Below are positions 21,497 to 35,337 of a DNA stretch of 64,000 nucleotides, piece by piece. The notes below the pieces were generated by a model, which was given only the letters and a program-made list of their open reading frames with translations, had not been told where the DNA came from and searched no databases. How positions within the stretch are numbered: the stretch's first letter is position 1; every line of letters starts with the position of its first letter. This DNA comes from Aldrovandia affinis. Taxonomy: Eukaryota > Chordata > Actinopteri > Notacanthiformes > Halosauridae. Location: NCBI GenBank assembly GCA_029706075.1, contig JAINUG010000052.1, positions 1,693,998 through 1,757,997 of the forward strand, in the 5' to 3' direction. The translations under genes were made by a program, and so were the position numbers.

Positions 21497-24400
21497 GTAC
21501 ATGCGTCGCACGCCTTCGTTCCATCCCCCTGTCCGCAGGGCCGGATCTTGACGTTCATGGGCCCTCTAGGCCCCACCTCCATTTTGGGCCCGCCCAAATC
21601 CCCCTCCGGGGGGATTGGCATTCTGGGAGATGGAGTTCTTAGATTTAACGTTAGATTGGAGATATGATTTAATTTGCGTTATTTATTTTTTATGACTACT
21701 ACTACTAATAATAATAATAATAAGGTTAATAATAATAATAATTATAATAATAATAATAAAAGATGAACATACGCTACCGGTCAAAAGTTTTAGAACACCC
21801 ACATTTTTCCAGTTTTTACTGAAATTTAAGCAGTACAATGAATAATCTGAAATGGTACAAAGGTAAGCAGTAAACTGCCAGAGGTTAAAAAAAAAAATAC
21901 AAAATTAAAAGTTTAGGTTACCAAAAACTGAAAAATAATGTAAATTTCGGAGTTATAAAAAAGGCCCTTTTCAGGGAACAAGTAATGGGTTAACAACTTA
22001 CAGCTGTTCTGCAGCAATGGAAGTAAATTAAGCCTTGAAAGTTGATGCAAACAATTCCTACAGGTGTCCCAACTTTTGTTGATGCCCTCTACCCCTCTGT
22101 CTGTATAAAAGCAGTGTTGGAACAGACTGTGTTACTACACCCTCTGAAGCATTATTTGGACAATATTGCACTGGAGGAAGTACTATATTGCTATCATAAT
22201 GGTGAGAAAAAGGCAATTAACAAAGGAAAACAGACAGACCATTATAATCCTTAAAAGTGTAGATCTTTCCTTTAGAGAAATTGCAAAGGCTAAGGTGTCA
22301 GTGAGTACAGTTTCCTACATCATCAAAAGACACTTGAAAACTGGAGGAAACTCTGACAGGAAGAGGTCTGGCAGACCCAAAGCCACAACAAAATCAACAA
22401 AAAGTTTCTGAGAGTCAACAGCTTGTGTGATAGGCGGCACAGCTTAACACTGGTCGAAGTAAGGAAGTCTCAGTTTCAACTGTGAAGAGAAGACTTCGAG
22501 CTGCAGGTTTGACAGGTCGAATGGCAGTAAGAAAGCCATTGCTAAGATGCTAAATAAGAAAAAGAGGCTTGCCTGGGACATGAAGCACCGCCAGTGGACT
22601 ACTGAAGACTGGAAGGAGGTCTTATGGACCGATTCATCAAAATCTGAAATCTTCGGTTCATCACGCAGGGTTTTTGTATGCCGTCGAGTAGGTGAAAGGA
22701 TGGTTCCTCAGTGTGTGACACCAACTGTCAAACATGGAGGAGGAAGCGTGATGGTCTGGGGCTCTTTTGCTAGATCCAGAGTCAGCGACTTGCACAGAGT
22801 GACTGGCACCCTGAAGCAAAAGGGCTATCACAGCATTTTGCAGCGCCATGCAATACCCTCTGGTCTACGCTTAGTTGGTCAGGGGTTCATCCTACAGCAA
22901 GATAATGACCCAAAACATACCTCCAGGCTATGTCAGAACTACCTTAGAAGAAAAGAACAAGCCGGTAGGCTATATATACTGTATATATATATATATAAAA
23001 AATAATATCAATATGAATATTTTCCATATAATTCCGGCCCCATGCAACGTTTGGGCCCAAGGCCCAGGCCTTGTCGGCCTATGCGGAGATCCGACCCTGC
23101 CTGTCCGCCCTTCGTTGCCTGCTTGACACCAGGAAACTAGCTGGACTTGCACAATTTTTAGAAATGCTCAAGTTACTTTTGTGAAGGTATCGACTATAAA
23201 TAGTCATACACTGCTATTCAGACACTGTTTCCTACTGGAAAAGAATGCATTCCACACCTGTAGTTGCTGGCCCTTTACGAGTGCGAGCTACCTATCACGG
23301 TCGCGGTTTGAAACCCAACTGTACCAGACCGGGTTTGATGGAGAGCCCCAATCGGGGGCGGCATTTGGCTGTCCGCCCCAGGGGGGAGGGTGCAGGGAGA
23401 GCCGGCACGAGCTCGCCGAGGAGTGGTAGAGTGTCCTCGTAAACACCGTTGGGCGAGTTCCGTCTCGGAGGAAGCAAACAGTGCCTCGAGGTATTAGCTC
23501 GTCCCGCGGATGTGGGCGGCGGGTTTGTGGGGGAGGATAAAATCAAAAAGAAATGGAGGGTATAATTGGCTACCAAATTGGGAGAAAAACGGAAAAAAAA
23601 ATAATGTTGAACACCCTCTTTGTGTTGAATCCCATTTTTCAGTAATAAAGTGTAGCCTTTTCCAAAGGACACTGAAGAGCTTGTTAACCGAGTTCCGGCT
23701 GCAGCACTGTTTACATTGCCTTGTATCCTCATGAATTTAATTAGGTAAGGCTGTCACTGTCAGATTTCACTGCCCTTTATTCTCAATGGAAGTCAACTAC
23801 CGGAGAAATCTTTTGTGACCTTGATTGCGTGCGTATGTGCGTGCGTGCGTGGACTGAAAGGGGCTCTGGAGAAGAAAGCCATGAGCTGTGTTAAGAGACG
23901 CTCATCATAGGATGTTTTTGCTTTGGCATGTTTTCCCTGCTCGCTCTCTCTCTCCCTTGTGATCAGCGCTGTGCTAGCGGAGAGCTACTAATGAGTGCTG
24001 GATTTTGTTCCACAGGTTGGGCGCTTTGAAGTCAACCTCATTAGCCCCGATAGCAAGACGGTGGTGCTGGAGAAGAACTTCAAGGACATTTCTTCCTGTT
24101 CTCAGGTGTGTACTGGGACCTTTTGTGCTAGTATCTTATTTTCTTCCTTCACAAGTGTAAAATGAATCGGCCCACTTCCACGGTCTATCACCTTCCACTG
24201 ATTTAACGATTCCAGAGCGAATTCTTTTGACAAATTTGACTTCGACCCAAGGAGCAGTGTTCTGGGCCTTTTGTCAAATATCGGTTGTGCAACCTCCAAA
24301 CAGGTGTTTCACTGTTTATCTTGGAGCCGAATCATGGGAAAGGGTAGATGTAACAATGCAAACCAACGCAAACATGGAAATAAAATAAAACACGTTTTAA

Positions 24401-26194
24401 TTTCAGGTGTATTTATGAATCTGTAATCCCAGCTAGTTATTACTCATGGCTATCTCATAGTTCACTAGTTATCTTAACTTTCCTTTTTTTGAAACCCTGA
24501 ATGAATATTGTGTACTTTTTGGACTGGAATAGTTGTTTTTTTGTGTGTAGCCTCTGCTGTTTCTATGCTGTTTCTGCTAATGCTGGTAGTATAAATAGAC
24601 TCATCCTGTCCGTATAGCATTGCAGTTTCGACCGTATCCTCCAGAGGCTCACAGCAGGGCTCTTCTTTCCTCCTTCTCCCCTTGTTCATTTGACGCACAG
24701 GGTATTAAGCAGACCGACCATTTCGGGTTTATCTGCCGTGACCCTGACCAGTCGGGCTCCAGCCAGTACGTGTGCTTCGTGTTCCAGTGTGCGAGCGAAT
24801 CTCTGGTGAGTGCCCGTCCTCAGAAGATCACTCCCACTGTAGTGTTGGCCTACCCCTACCCCCCAACCCCCTACCCCTATCTCTACCCCCTACCCCCAAT
24901 CTGGCTCACGTTTGGGCACTTGTTCCAGGAAGGAAAAAAAAGAATTTGCCAACCTGTCTTTACTGAACTGTACTGAATTGCCAACCTGTCCTCTGAAGAT
25001 TTACTGAAATGGTTACGTCACTGAAGTGAATTTGTATTTGAATACTGTCGGGGGGATAACTTGATTTGATTCCCAATACATATTTTGTTTAGAGCAGTGT
25101 TCTGTGAGCATATTTTATTAGGGAGATGTTTTAGTGATGTTTTGGTTTGGACAAAATACTTCTTCCCAATGATTTATTTAGGTAAATATGTCAAAAGGTG
25201 ACAGATCTTTACTGTCAATCTGAAGAAAAGAAAAATGTTATGAAGTAGTCTCTTCAAATAGTCAGGGTAACGGAAGTTATCTCTTCTCTCTTATGAAGTT
25301 CAAATAGTAAATGGTCATGTATGTCCCATCACAACACTACTTAGAACTTTCCACACAGTCACATAGTGACATACTTCTAAAACAGTGGTTCTTAATCCTC
25401 TCCTCGGGAACCCCAGCCAGTCCATGTATTTGTTCAGTTCCACCACCAGCACACCTGATTCAACTAATTTCTACTTAACGAGCGTTGATTAGTTGAATCA
25501 GGTGTGCTGGTGGTGAATTTAACAAATACATGGACTGGCTGGGGTTCCCGAGGAGAGGATTAAGAACCACTGTTCTAAAAACCAGTACTCTGTCCATCAA
25601 GCGATGTGATTTTCCGATCTGATCTCATCTAGATGGAAATCCCAGGTTACGTTAAGCAGTCTGATTATGCGCACGTGTCACGTGTTGAATTTTAGCTGAA
25701 GTCAAGAGGGCACCTGGCAGTTTATTGTTAGCCATGCATGTAGATGTTTTGAGAGCGGCATTGATTCTAAGCCATACTCGGGCGCAGGTTGAATGCCATC
25801 TCAGCCACCTCAGCAAGCATTGACCCTGGCATTGAGGGCTGTCTCTGTAACGAGCCGTTTTAACCTTGACGTGTCTGAATCGCTTACTGTCGGCAGGCTT
25901 GTGAAAGGGCTGGTTTGTTCGGTGTCTAATTAGCAGTCATTTTTCTTAGCCCTGCCATTCTGGAAATCAGTAGATCGTGTGGCAGGCATGTAGCTATTCT
26001 TTTATAGCCATTGCCTAATTTATGATTTATGAAGGTCAACAACCTTTTGTCTCATTTCATTAGTGTATTCTCTGATCTTCCCCATGTTGATGGATGACTA
26101 AGGGAGTTTGGCCTGTGTGTCACCTCATATTTATACCCCAGTGAAACAGGAAGTCAAGGATGACCACTTTAGAGTTCCTAAAGACTCAGGTGAA

Positions 26195-26226
<32 letters not shown>

Positions 26227-29200
26227 TGTATATATATAAATGGGATTATTTTTTTCTTTGAATAATTTTACTTCAATTGAAGGTTAGATTTCTCTCATAT
26301 TTTGAGTTTAAGGTCAAGCTGATGAACAACAAAGACATTTTTTCCATAGCCTTTTTTGCTCATCTTTAGCAAGGGTGCCAATAATTCTGTATTGTGGAGA
26401 ACAGGAGTATAAATTGCGTCATTTTGTGAACAGTTGTATATTTGGAGTTATTTGGAGAGCAGGAGCTGTTTGAATGGACCAGTTTGCTGAATGTGGAATA
26501 TTTAAACGGTTTTATTTTATGAATGGGGGGAGGGGGTAGCGGTGACATGGTACGGCGAAAGGGTTTTGGGGGAATTGTTTGTATGAAGTGGATTTGGGAA
26601 ATGGGGGGTTCAGCAGGCACGGCTTGGTGAAGAGGAGATGTTCACACACTGCGGCTTGGGTATCGGGAGACGATTTTTAAGATAAAAAAAGAAAAAATCC
26701 CCATTTTCTCCCAATTTTGTAGTCAATTGTACCCTCTTTTCATGTAAACTATCCCTCCTCATATTGTGAGCTCACTGCCGTAGTCCTGAGACCAGCAGTT
26801 AAAAAGGTGATGTACCGCCTTCTCCAAGCAATCAACTGTAACTCCAGAACACAGAGCCACTCTTATACGCAGCAAGCTCATATCGGCTTCCCTCCCCTCT
26901 CCAATTACCGGCCCCTAACTGCACTCCCGGCCAGAGCTGAGCTGGTGTGACCTAGGTGGAATTGAACCACAATTGAACCCCGGTTGAAGTGGGCAGCGTC
27001 AAACATTCTTACCACTACACCACCAGGGAGGCCCCTACTGCATAAGCCATTTTAATGTACATGAACTCATCCACCACTATTATTTTCTACTTATAAAGCT
27101 ACTTACTTGTACTTATATTTTATTTTGTAATTATATTTTGTATTTTGTATTGAATATGGCGGGAAGGAGCCGGAGTAAGAATTCCAGTGTACTAGTACTT
27201 GTTGCAGATGGCAAACACAATTCTTGAATCTCTTAGAATCTCTCTGGAAGGCGTCTGAGCACGTGTTTGTCTGTCGTTGAGCAGGTGGACGAGGTGATGC
27301 TCACCCTGAAGCAAGCGTTCAGCACGGCGGCGGCGTTGCAGAGCGCCAAGACCCAGGTGAAGCTTTGCGAGACCTGCCCCATGCACAGCCTGCACAAGCT
27401 TTGCGAGCGAATCGAAGGTAACGGCGGGAATCGCAGTCGAGAGCCAAAAACCGCTCGTCTCATCCAAGTTATTTCAGCGCAGTCACTGGGAAATTCATGA
27501 AGGTAGAGGCTAGATGCCCCTCTTCCAGAGGACAGTCATCTGCGCTTTGCGTCGAGATGCGAGCTACGCGTGACATTAGGGTTAGGGTTAGGGTTAGGGT
27601 TAGAGTTGGGGTTAGGTTGAGGGTGCAGTAAGCTTCGGATGAAGCTATGCCTGAAAACACAATTGAAAGGCCCTGAAGAGTCACGTCACGCACACCGTAA
27701 AATTGAAACAAACCTACAGGCCAATCGCATCTCACATCTTGACGCAAAGCGCAGATGACTGTCCTCTGGAAGAGGGGCATCTAGCCTCTACCTTCATAAA
27801 AGGGGGCCACCCTGATTCAATTTGAACTTTTTTGTTTGTTTGTTTTGTTTTGTTTTGTTTGTTCAGGTCTTTACCCACCCAGGGCAAAACTCTCGATCCA
27901 GCGACACCTCTCTCAGCTGACTGATAACGAACAAGCGGACATTTTTGAGCGGGTTCAGGTAAGGTTATGTGCTGATCAATGCTCACCCGAAAATGAAACG
28001 AAAACAGTGAAAGTGACTGAACAGTGTTTCTCAGTGGCTGTCCAAAGCTACTGGAGAGTGACCTCAGTGGAATAGCATGTGGGGGTTTTATATGCTATTT
28101 AGCAGACGCTTTTATCCAAACCGACTTACAGTAGTGGATGCATACATTTTTCAGTATATGTTGCCCCAATGGGAATCGAACCCACAACCTAAGCGTTGTC
28201 AGTGCCGTGCTCTACCTACTGAGCCACACAGAACCATATCTTCTACCGCAAAAAACAGCTCCACTGACAGGTGCGTTTCTCCCTGACTGTCTGCAGAAGA
28301 TGAAGCCGGCCACGGATCAGGAGGAAAATGAGTTGGTCATCCTCCAGCTGAGGCAGCTGTGCGAGACCAAGCAGAAGGCCCACCTCCACATCGGAGAGAC
28401 TCCCCAGGTACCGCCACCCCCCGCGCCAGGTCGACTCGACCGTGCCCTCCTCGTGGGGTGTTTTTTTTTGCTCTGTCATTTCCCAATTCGCCGAAGCAGA
28501 ATAACCCCTCTGGGTGCCTTGGGTGGCGTAATGGTCAAAGCATTCGCCTGGAATGCAGATTGCCCACTGCGGCTACGGTTCGAAACCTGGCTCCGCCAGC
28601 CCGGCTCTGGCCGAGAGCCCCAATCGGGGGGTGGCAATTGGCTGTCCGCCCCTGGGGGAGAGGGGGAGGGATAGCCGGCACAAGCTCACTGAGAAGCGCG
28701 AAGGGCGTCCCTGTAGATTCTGTCTTAAGGCCCTTGCTAGCTGCCATCTGGCTGACTGGTCAACTCAGAGTGTCTTTCAGGCGTGCCACGGCAGTTAAAG
28801 GTCAAGTGCCATTAACCCAGTTGTACATGTCGAATGTTGGTTGGCTGTCAGCAAAGTCCCTTTTAGCCAATCAGAGAAAAGGAGGGCGAAAAGTTGCATT
28901 TAAATGTTTACCAGACGGTCTTATGCAGACTTATTTACATACAATCCATTTATATCCATTTAAGCTGGATATTTTACTGAAGAAATTCAGGTTGAGGACC
29001 TTGCTCAAGGGTACAACGGCATTGCTCCACCTGGGAACTGAACCAGTAACCTCTGAGTTTCAAGTCCAGTTCCCTAACCATTACACTACACTGCTGCCTA
29101 CATTACTACTACATTACCACCTACATTACATTTAAAGATTTAACAGACGCTCTTATCCAGAGAGACTTACAAGGCTTACATTCATTTATATACAATCTAG

Positions 29201-32200
29201 TGCTGTATGAGCCTGTGGCTTTGTCACCAGAGCGCATACCCACACACGCACCTCTTTCCAGGGACAGCATGACGGCACTTTTTTTATTACTGCCTTTGTT
29301 TTCATAGCTGCTGGAAAAGAGTGCCTTTTAAAAGGGGGAAAAAGTTCAAATAAAAGGTACCAAGTTTTATTTAGTGTGCTGCTATACAGACACTGCAAAA
29401 GTCACTGCAGGTTAAGCCCCCCCCCACCCTTTCAGTTTTTAAATAAATAAAGCATTTCCAAACTCTTTCATACTCTCATATCTTAACAGATAACATTGAC
29501 ATTGGGGAAAAAAACCTGAATAGCTTATTATACTACAGGAAATGAAACATAGTAAAAATGTGATGATGTGCCCCCATGTGGTGTAACATGAAAGGCACTC
29601 GCCCAGAGTGCAGGTTGCCCACTGTGGCCAGGGTTTGATTCCCCGGCTGCGCCAGTCCGGTTCTGGCCGGGAGTCCCGTTCGGGGACGGGGGATTGGCTG
29701 TCTGCCCCAGGGGAAGGGGAGCCAGCAGGAGCTCGCTGCGTATAAGAGTGGCTCTGTGTGTATTGGAGCGTTATGGTTGACGGCTTGGTGGGGTTCCGTC
29801 TCGGAGGAGGTGGTACATCACCTTTGTCACTGCCGGTCCCCGAGCTACGGCAGAGAGTTCACAGTACGAGGGGGGGGGCTGGTAGTTGAAGGGTACAATT
29901 GGCTACTAAATTGGGAGAAATGATGGTCTGTGTATAAGTCACATGTTCTAAGCCCAATGTCTACCCATGGCCACCCCCTCCCCAGGCACAGAGCGCCCCA
30001 AACAACACTACATCGGAGAGCTCCACGACTGGCGGCCGCTTTAAACTGGACGTTCTGAAGAACAAAGCCCGCAGCTCCCTCACCAGCTCCCTGGAAAACA
30101 TATTCTCGAGGGTAATGTGTGACTATCTGCTCTTTTTCAAGTTATTGTCTTATATAATTTACATTATTGTGTTTCCTAGAGTTACGGAAAACCCATCCTA
30201 ACATTGAAAATGTAACGATATATTAATTCCCCGTGTAGATGGATGGCTCTTTGAGTAATGTCTGACAACCTCCCGATAATCTCATCCGTCCTTTTCCCAA
30301 GAACACATGAATGCGTCCTGTAGCAGGAAGTGATATCGCCTAAGTAGGAAGTGATGTCACCTAATAGTGAGTATCTTCTTCACAGGGAGCTAACCGAATG
30401 CGTGGCCGTTTGGGAAGCATCGGAAGCGTTGGAAGCTTTGAGCGTGTGAGTATACCTTTGATTCACATTTACATTTTACATTTACATTTAGCAGACGCTC
30501 TTATCCAGAGCAACTTACAACAAGTGCATTTATACATGGTAAGATTAATCATGGTTAGTGCAAGAGATCAGTGAAGTAACACTGCAATAGACATCATTGT
30601 TGGCAGCTGCACATCGTACCTGTAACACAGGGAAAGAAAAGTTAGTGGTGGTTTTTTTCTTTCTTTTTTTCTTACATTTTTAAACATGTAAACAGTGGTG
30701 ATGGCAGTTAATTAATGTACAGAATCAGTGGTAGTGGAGTCTGAAGAGCTGGCTTTCTAGTCTCTTGTGGAAGATGGCCAGTGATTTATTTGTTCTTTTG
30801 GGGACCGCAAACAATTTCCTCTTTTTTTTTTTTAAACCTTTTAACCAGGAAGTCCCATTGAGATACGGAATCTTTTTTACAAGGGAGACCTGGCAAAGAC
30901 AACAGCAGCAATAAAACATACAGTATATCATTAAATATACATAAAGCTTATACCAACCCGCACCGAGTTGTGGAGGTAGGCCAAACCAAAGCCCCCTCTG
31001 GCTGGGGCCCGTTCAGGCAGATCAGCTCAGTAGAGTTTGCGATTCAATTTTAAAGTTCCACTTACACCGCCAACTGTGAAGTGTAAACCGTGGGAGGTTA
31101 GAGAGCGAGAGAGGTAGTAAATCTTCTAAAAGAGCTAGGAATTCTGCGAAGTCGCTTTTAGTATGTACGGTATTGGTGCGTTGCTATGCTACGATCGTAC
31201 GTTTCTATGAAATCGCACCGCGCGTGGAATCACCCGGAATGGCACTGTTATGTGGACCCGCGCGCTTTTTGGCGTCACGCGTCCAGGTTTTCTCCTGTCC
31301 TTGCCGGACAAACACTGCAGTGTTTTGGTTTTTTTGTTTGCCGACCTGTCAGTGCTGCTGCTGTGCGGTCTATCTGGGGCTCCGATTTGAAATGTAGAGA
31401 GGCCCCCGTCACCTTCACTGGAGTGCAGAATGTGTGGCGGCCGTGCGATGGTGACCCCCGACCTTGGCCGCCGCACAGACGTGGTCGTGGGGGGGTACAC
31501 AAATCATCCGTGCTAGGGCCTTCCCGTGAGCGTCTCGCTTGTCCCTGGTACACTCCCCCAGCGCATGTCTGTTTTCCTTTTTAAGAAAAACATTTCAAAA
31601 CCTATTCATTTAAATTTGAGACCACTGTTGTCATTGCTTGTAGAATTCAGTGCAGCATAACCGTGATTAATGCTTTACAACAGTTTATAACCTTTGTCTG
31701 TGAATGATTATGAATGGCAACATGTTGTCCTGTGTAAGACATGGGAAGGCATTAATGGTGGTGCAAGTTGATTCATTGATTAATTTGATTGATTAATTGA
31801 TGAAAGTTCATTTAATAATCGTTAGTTGATTGAGATCACCCAGAGGATCACAGCTCCAGGTTCAAGATCAAATTCAAGGCTGTTTTGTAAGCAGTGAGGG
31901 AATTCTGATCAGTTGTCCACCATTGATGATGTCAACAGGCAATATCTTAGTCCTGTGTGGAGTATTTAATTGATGGATGGATGGATAGATGCTAGACTTT
32001 GTGGGTTGACTGTTGTGGGTTCAAATCCCAGATGCTGCTGTACCCTAGAGTAGAGTTATTTTACTTCAGCTACAATTCAGTTACCCAAATTGATCACAGC
32101 ATTTATAAGATATAAATAGAATATAAATATAAATATAATAATAAATAGAAACTATTAGAGCGCTCAATAATAATCATGTGCCGTGCCAATCAATAATGTG

Positions 32201-33877
32201 ACTGCTCATGAAGCCTCCTTAAGTGAATCGTCAGTCTTTATTCTGAATAATCATAGTGCCTTGCGTTGGTGGTTCTCTGTGGCTCAGTAGGTAGAGCATG
32301 GTGTTGGCAACGCTTAGGTTGTGCGTTCAATTCCCATTGGGAACACACATACTGAAAAATGTATGCATTCACTACTGTAAGTCACTTTGGATAAGCGTCT
32401 GCTAAATGGCATATATTATATTATCATTATGTTACAGAGACCACTCGTGAAGCCTCCTTAAGTGAATCGTTAGCCTTTCTTCTGTAAAATCAGTCCCGTC
32501 TTGATTTGAGCAACCGGGAAATGCTGACTGTGTTTGTGGAACACGTTCAGTTCAGCGAGTGTCACAAAGGCTCTTCTAGCGTCGTCTCCCTCCTTTTGGT
32601 AATTTCAGCTGAGTAATGGAAATGTTGCTCCAGGATGTTGTCCACACGACAGGAAACGGCCCGCTGGAGAGCGAGAGGAAACGTGGCAGAGAAACGGGGC
32701 CTTCCTGTCCGCGGCTCAGTAAACAGGGCTCGGCTGTAGGAATGGCCGTTGCCCACGGCTCATGCTTTTCTGGAGTCATGCGATGCAGGTCATTTGCATA
32801 CAATGGACTCTGGAGCCTGCATGTTGACTCGGGGCTCGCAGTTGGGCTGGATTTGGTGCAGGAGCTGTTCTAGATCGAATTTAGACACGCAGTGAGTAGA
32901 GTTTAAATCTGGATTTGGTGTGCAGCTAGATCTGGATTGAGTGTGAAGTTTGAACAAGATCGAGTGTGGAGCCAGATCTGGGTTGAGTGTGGAGCTACAT
33001 TTGGATTGAGTGTGGATATAGATTTGGATTGAGTGTGGAGATAGATTTGGATTGAGTGTGGATATAGATTTGGATTGAGTATGGAGATAGATTTAAATTG
33101 AGTGTGAAGTTTGAACGAGATTGAGTGCAGAGCTAGATTGAATATGAATGCATAGCGGTCTAACGCACCCATATTTTGGCTGATCAGATGTGACTGTGAG
33201 CTGCCTATCACGGACGCGGTTCGAAACCAGACCGGCCCTGGCCGTTAGCCCTGATCAGGGGCAGCATTTGGCTGGGGGGAGGGTGAACCGGCACGAGTTC
33301 GTCAAGGAGCAGAAGGGCGTCCCTGTACAAAAATTGTATGTACGTGGTCGGGTTCTGTCTCAGAGGAGGCGGATCTGCCGGTCCAGGGTAATTGGCTCGA
33401 CCCGGAGAATGGGCGCCGGGCTCGTGGGGGAGGGCGAATCGAAAGAAATAGAGGGTATAATTGGCTACCAAATGTGAAACTATTTTATTTATTTTTTTAA
33501 AGCCGCTTGTCCTCAAAAATCACGTTCCCTGTTTCCCAGCAGGACGACTCTCCCGGCGACTCCCCGCCCGGCACCCCTCCGTGCTCCTTTGCCGAGGAAG
33601 GCCCGGATGCGCCGCAGTTCCGTCGCCGCGCGCACACCATCAGCCACCCACCGATGAAGAAGAGGATCTCCTTCAGCGAGCCTTCGACGTCCCAGATCAC
33701 CAGAGCCCCCCTGCGCAGACAGCAGTCCGTGGCTGTAGAGCTGCTTCAGAGCAGGTACTGCCTCATGACATCACTTCCCGTCACACGACCCTGTGTCACA
33801 CTGTGTCTCTATTTCTAAGAACATAAGAATACATCATGACGAGAACAGGCTGTTCAGCCCATCTAGGCTCGTCATGT

Positions 33878-33917
<40 letters not shown>

Positions 33918-34258
33918 TACACACACAAGAACATAAGAATACATAATGACGATAACGGGCCGTTCAGCCCATCTAGGCTCGTCATGTCCTAATCTAAAGA
34001 GTATCCAGTACTGCATTTAGCCTGGACTTGGCACCTGGCAAGCTGACCTGGCAAGCTGTTCCAGGCATTGACCTATTTATACTGTACGCAGTTCACAGTC
34101 AGTCAGTCATAAAGTCAGTGGCTATTTTGTTTCTTGAGGAAGATTCGTTTTTTTTGTTGTTAATGTCGTCAGACGTTTGCATTTGCAGATTTGAGTTTTT
34201 TACCTCAGCCGGCTGCAGCTGCTTCCTGATTTTGCGTTGCGACAGCACCCCGAATATT

Positions 34259-34320
<62 letters not shown>

Positions 34321-35306
34321 TAATCGTTTGTTGAATTGCGCCTTCTGGTTTAAAAAATAAATACAAATTTAACGTTTTTGTTTCAGATTCTTTTCTCCCA
34401 ATTTAGTACCCAATTACACCCTCTCTTTTCATGTCAATCCCCCCCTCATATTGTGAGACCCTGAGACCGGCAGTGACACAGGCGACGTACCCCCTCCTCC
34501 GAGCCGGAACTCGCCAAGCCGTCAACTGTAACTCCGGTACACATAGAGCCACTCTTATATGCAGAGAGCTCATATCGGCTTGGCTCCCCTCTCCCTGGGG
34601 CGGACAGCCAATTGCCGCCCCCTAGTGGCACTCCTGCCCTGAGCCGATACTGGTGCGGCCGGTGGAATGGAACCCAAGTCACAGTGGTCATTGTGGAACC
34701 TTGTAACTGCTAGACCACCCGGGAGGCTCTGCCTTATTTTTTTTTATGTTACATCTGTTGTATGAGAATGGATAGAAAAATATTTAGAGAAAGGTGAAAA
34801 GTGAAGGTTCTGATCATTTGTATGCATGTTGACTAATAACGATACTGGATATAAACTGTGGCATGTGTGGCTCTGATTTTACTAGGTTTGACACTAATTG
34901 AGAAGAAATTGCGTAAAATGATCTAATCCATGTCTTCCGACGATGTATGCTGACATTGTTATGGCAGAAATGTGTTGTTGTGCACTATAGACTAGACGAC
35001 CTGAAAATCATACTTCATACTAAGTCAACATGCTTGCATCTGAATGATTAAAAAGGTAGCTAAGTGTTTATTAAGAGCTATTTTACGTTACACATTTATT
35101 TATTTATTTCAGCATTTAGTTTGGTGTTATTTTATTGTCCCAAAATGCACTTTGGCTTCAAGGTGACCCTGACACTTCCTGTGCACCGTCGCCTCACCCC
35201 ATGCACAGAACACCCGACTGCTATCCTTACCTGAATGTTGCGGGCCTTGTTGTTTTCCACCCCTTTTATTTTTCTTCCCTAATCTGTGTTTGTTTGTTGT
35301 GGGACC

Positions 35307-35337
<31 letters not shown>

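Noticed and set aside
20867-21621. Minus-strand frames over exon 2 (up to 217 codons)
   Set aside because: Shadows of a GC-rich coding exon on the other strand; no recognisable protein, while the plus strand matches TBC1D4 exactly.
27576-27605. A chromosome end or fusion point marked by TTAGGG repeats
   Set aside because: The array is only about 30 bp and sits between the inverted ends of a MITE within an intron.
28089-28236. tRNA gene candidates (clear A and B boxes at 28089, 32269, 44900, 47206, 14737)
   Set aside because: No complete cloverleaf, and each is joined to a SINE body and tail; they are SINE heads.
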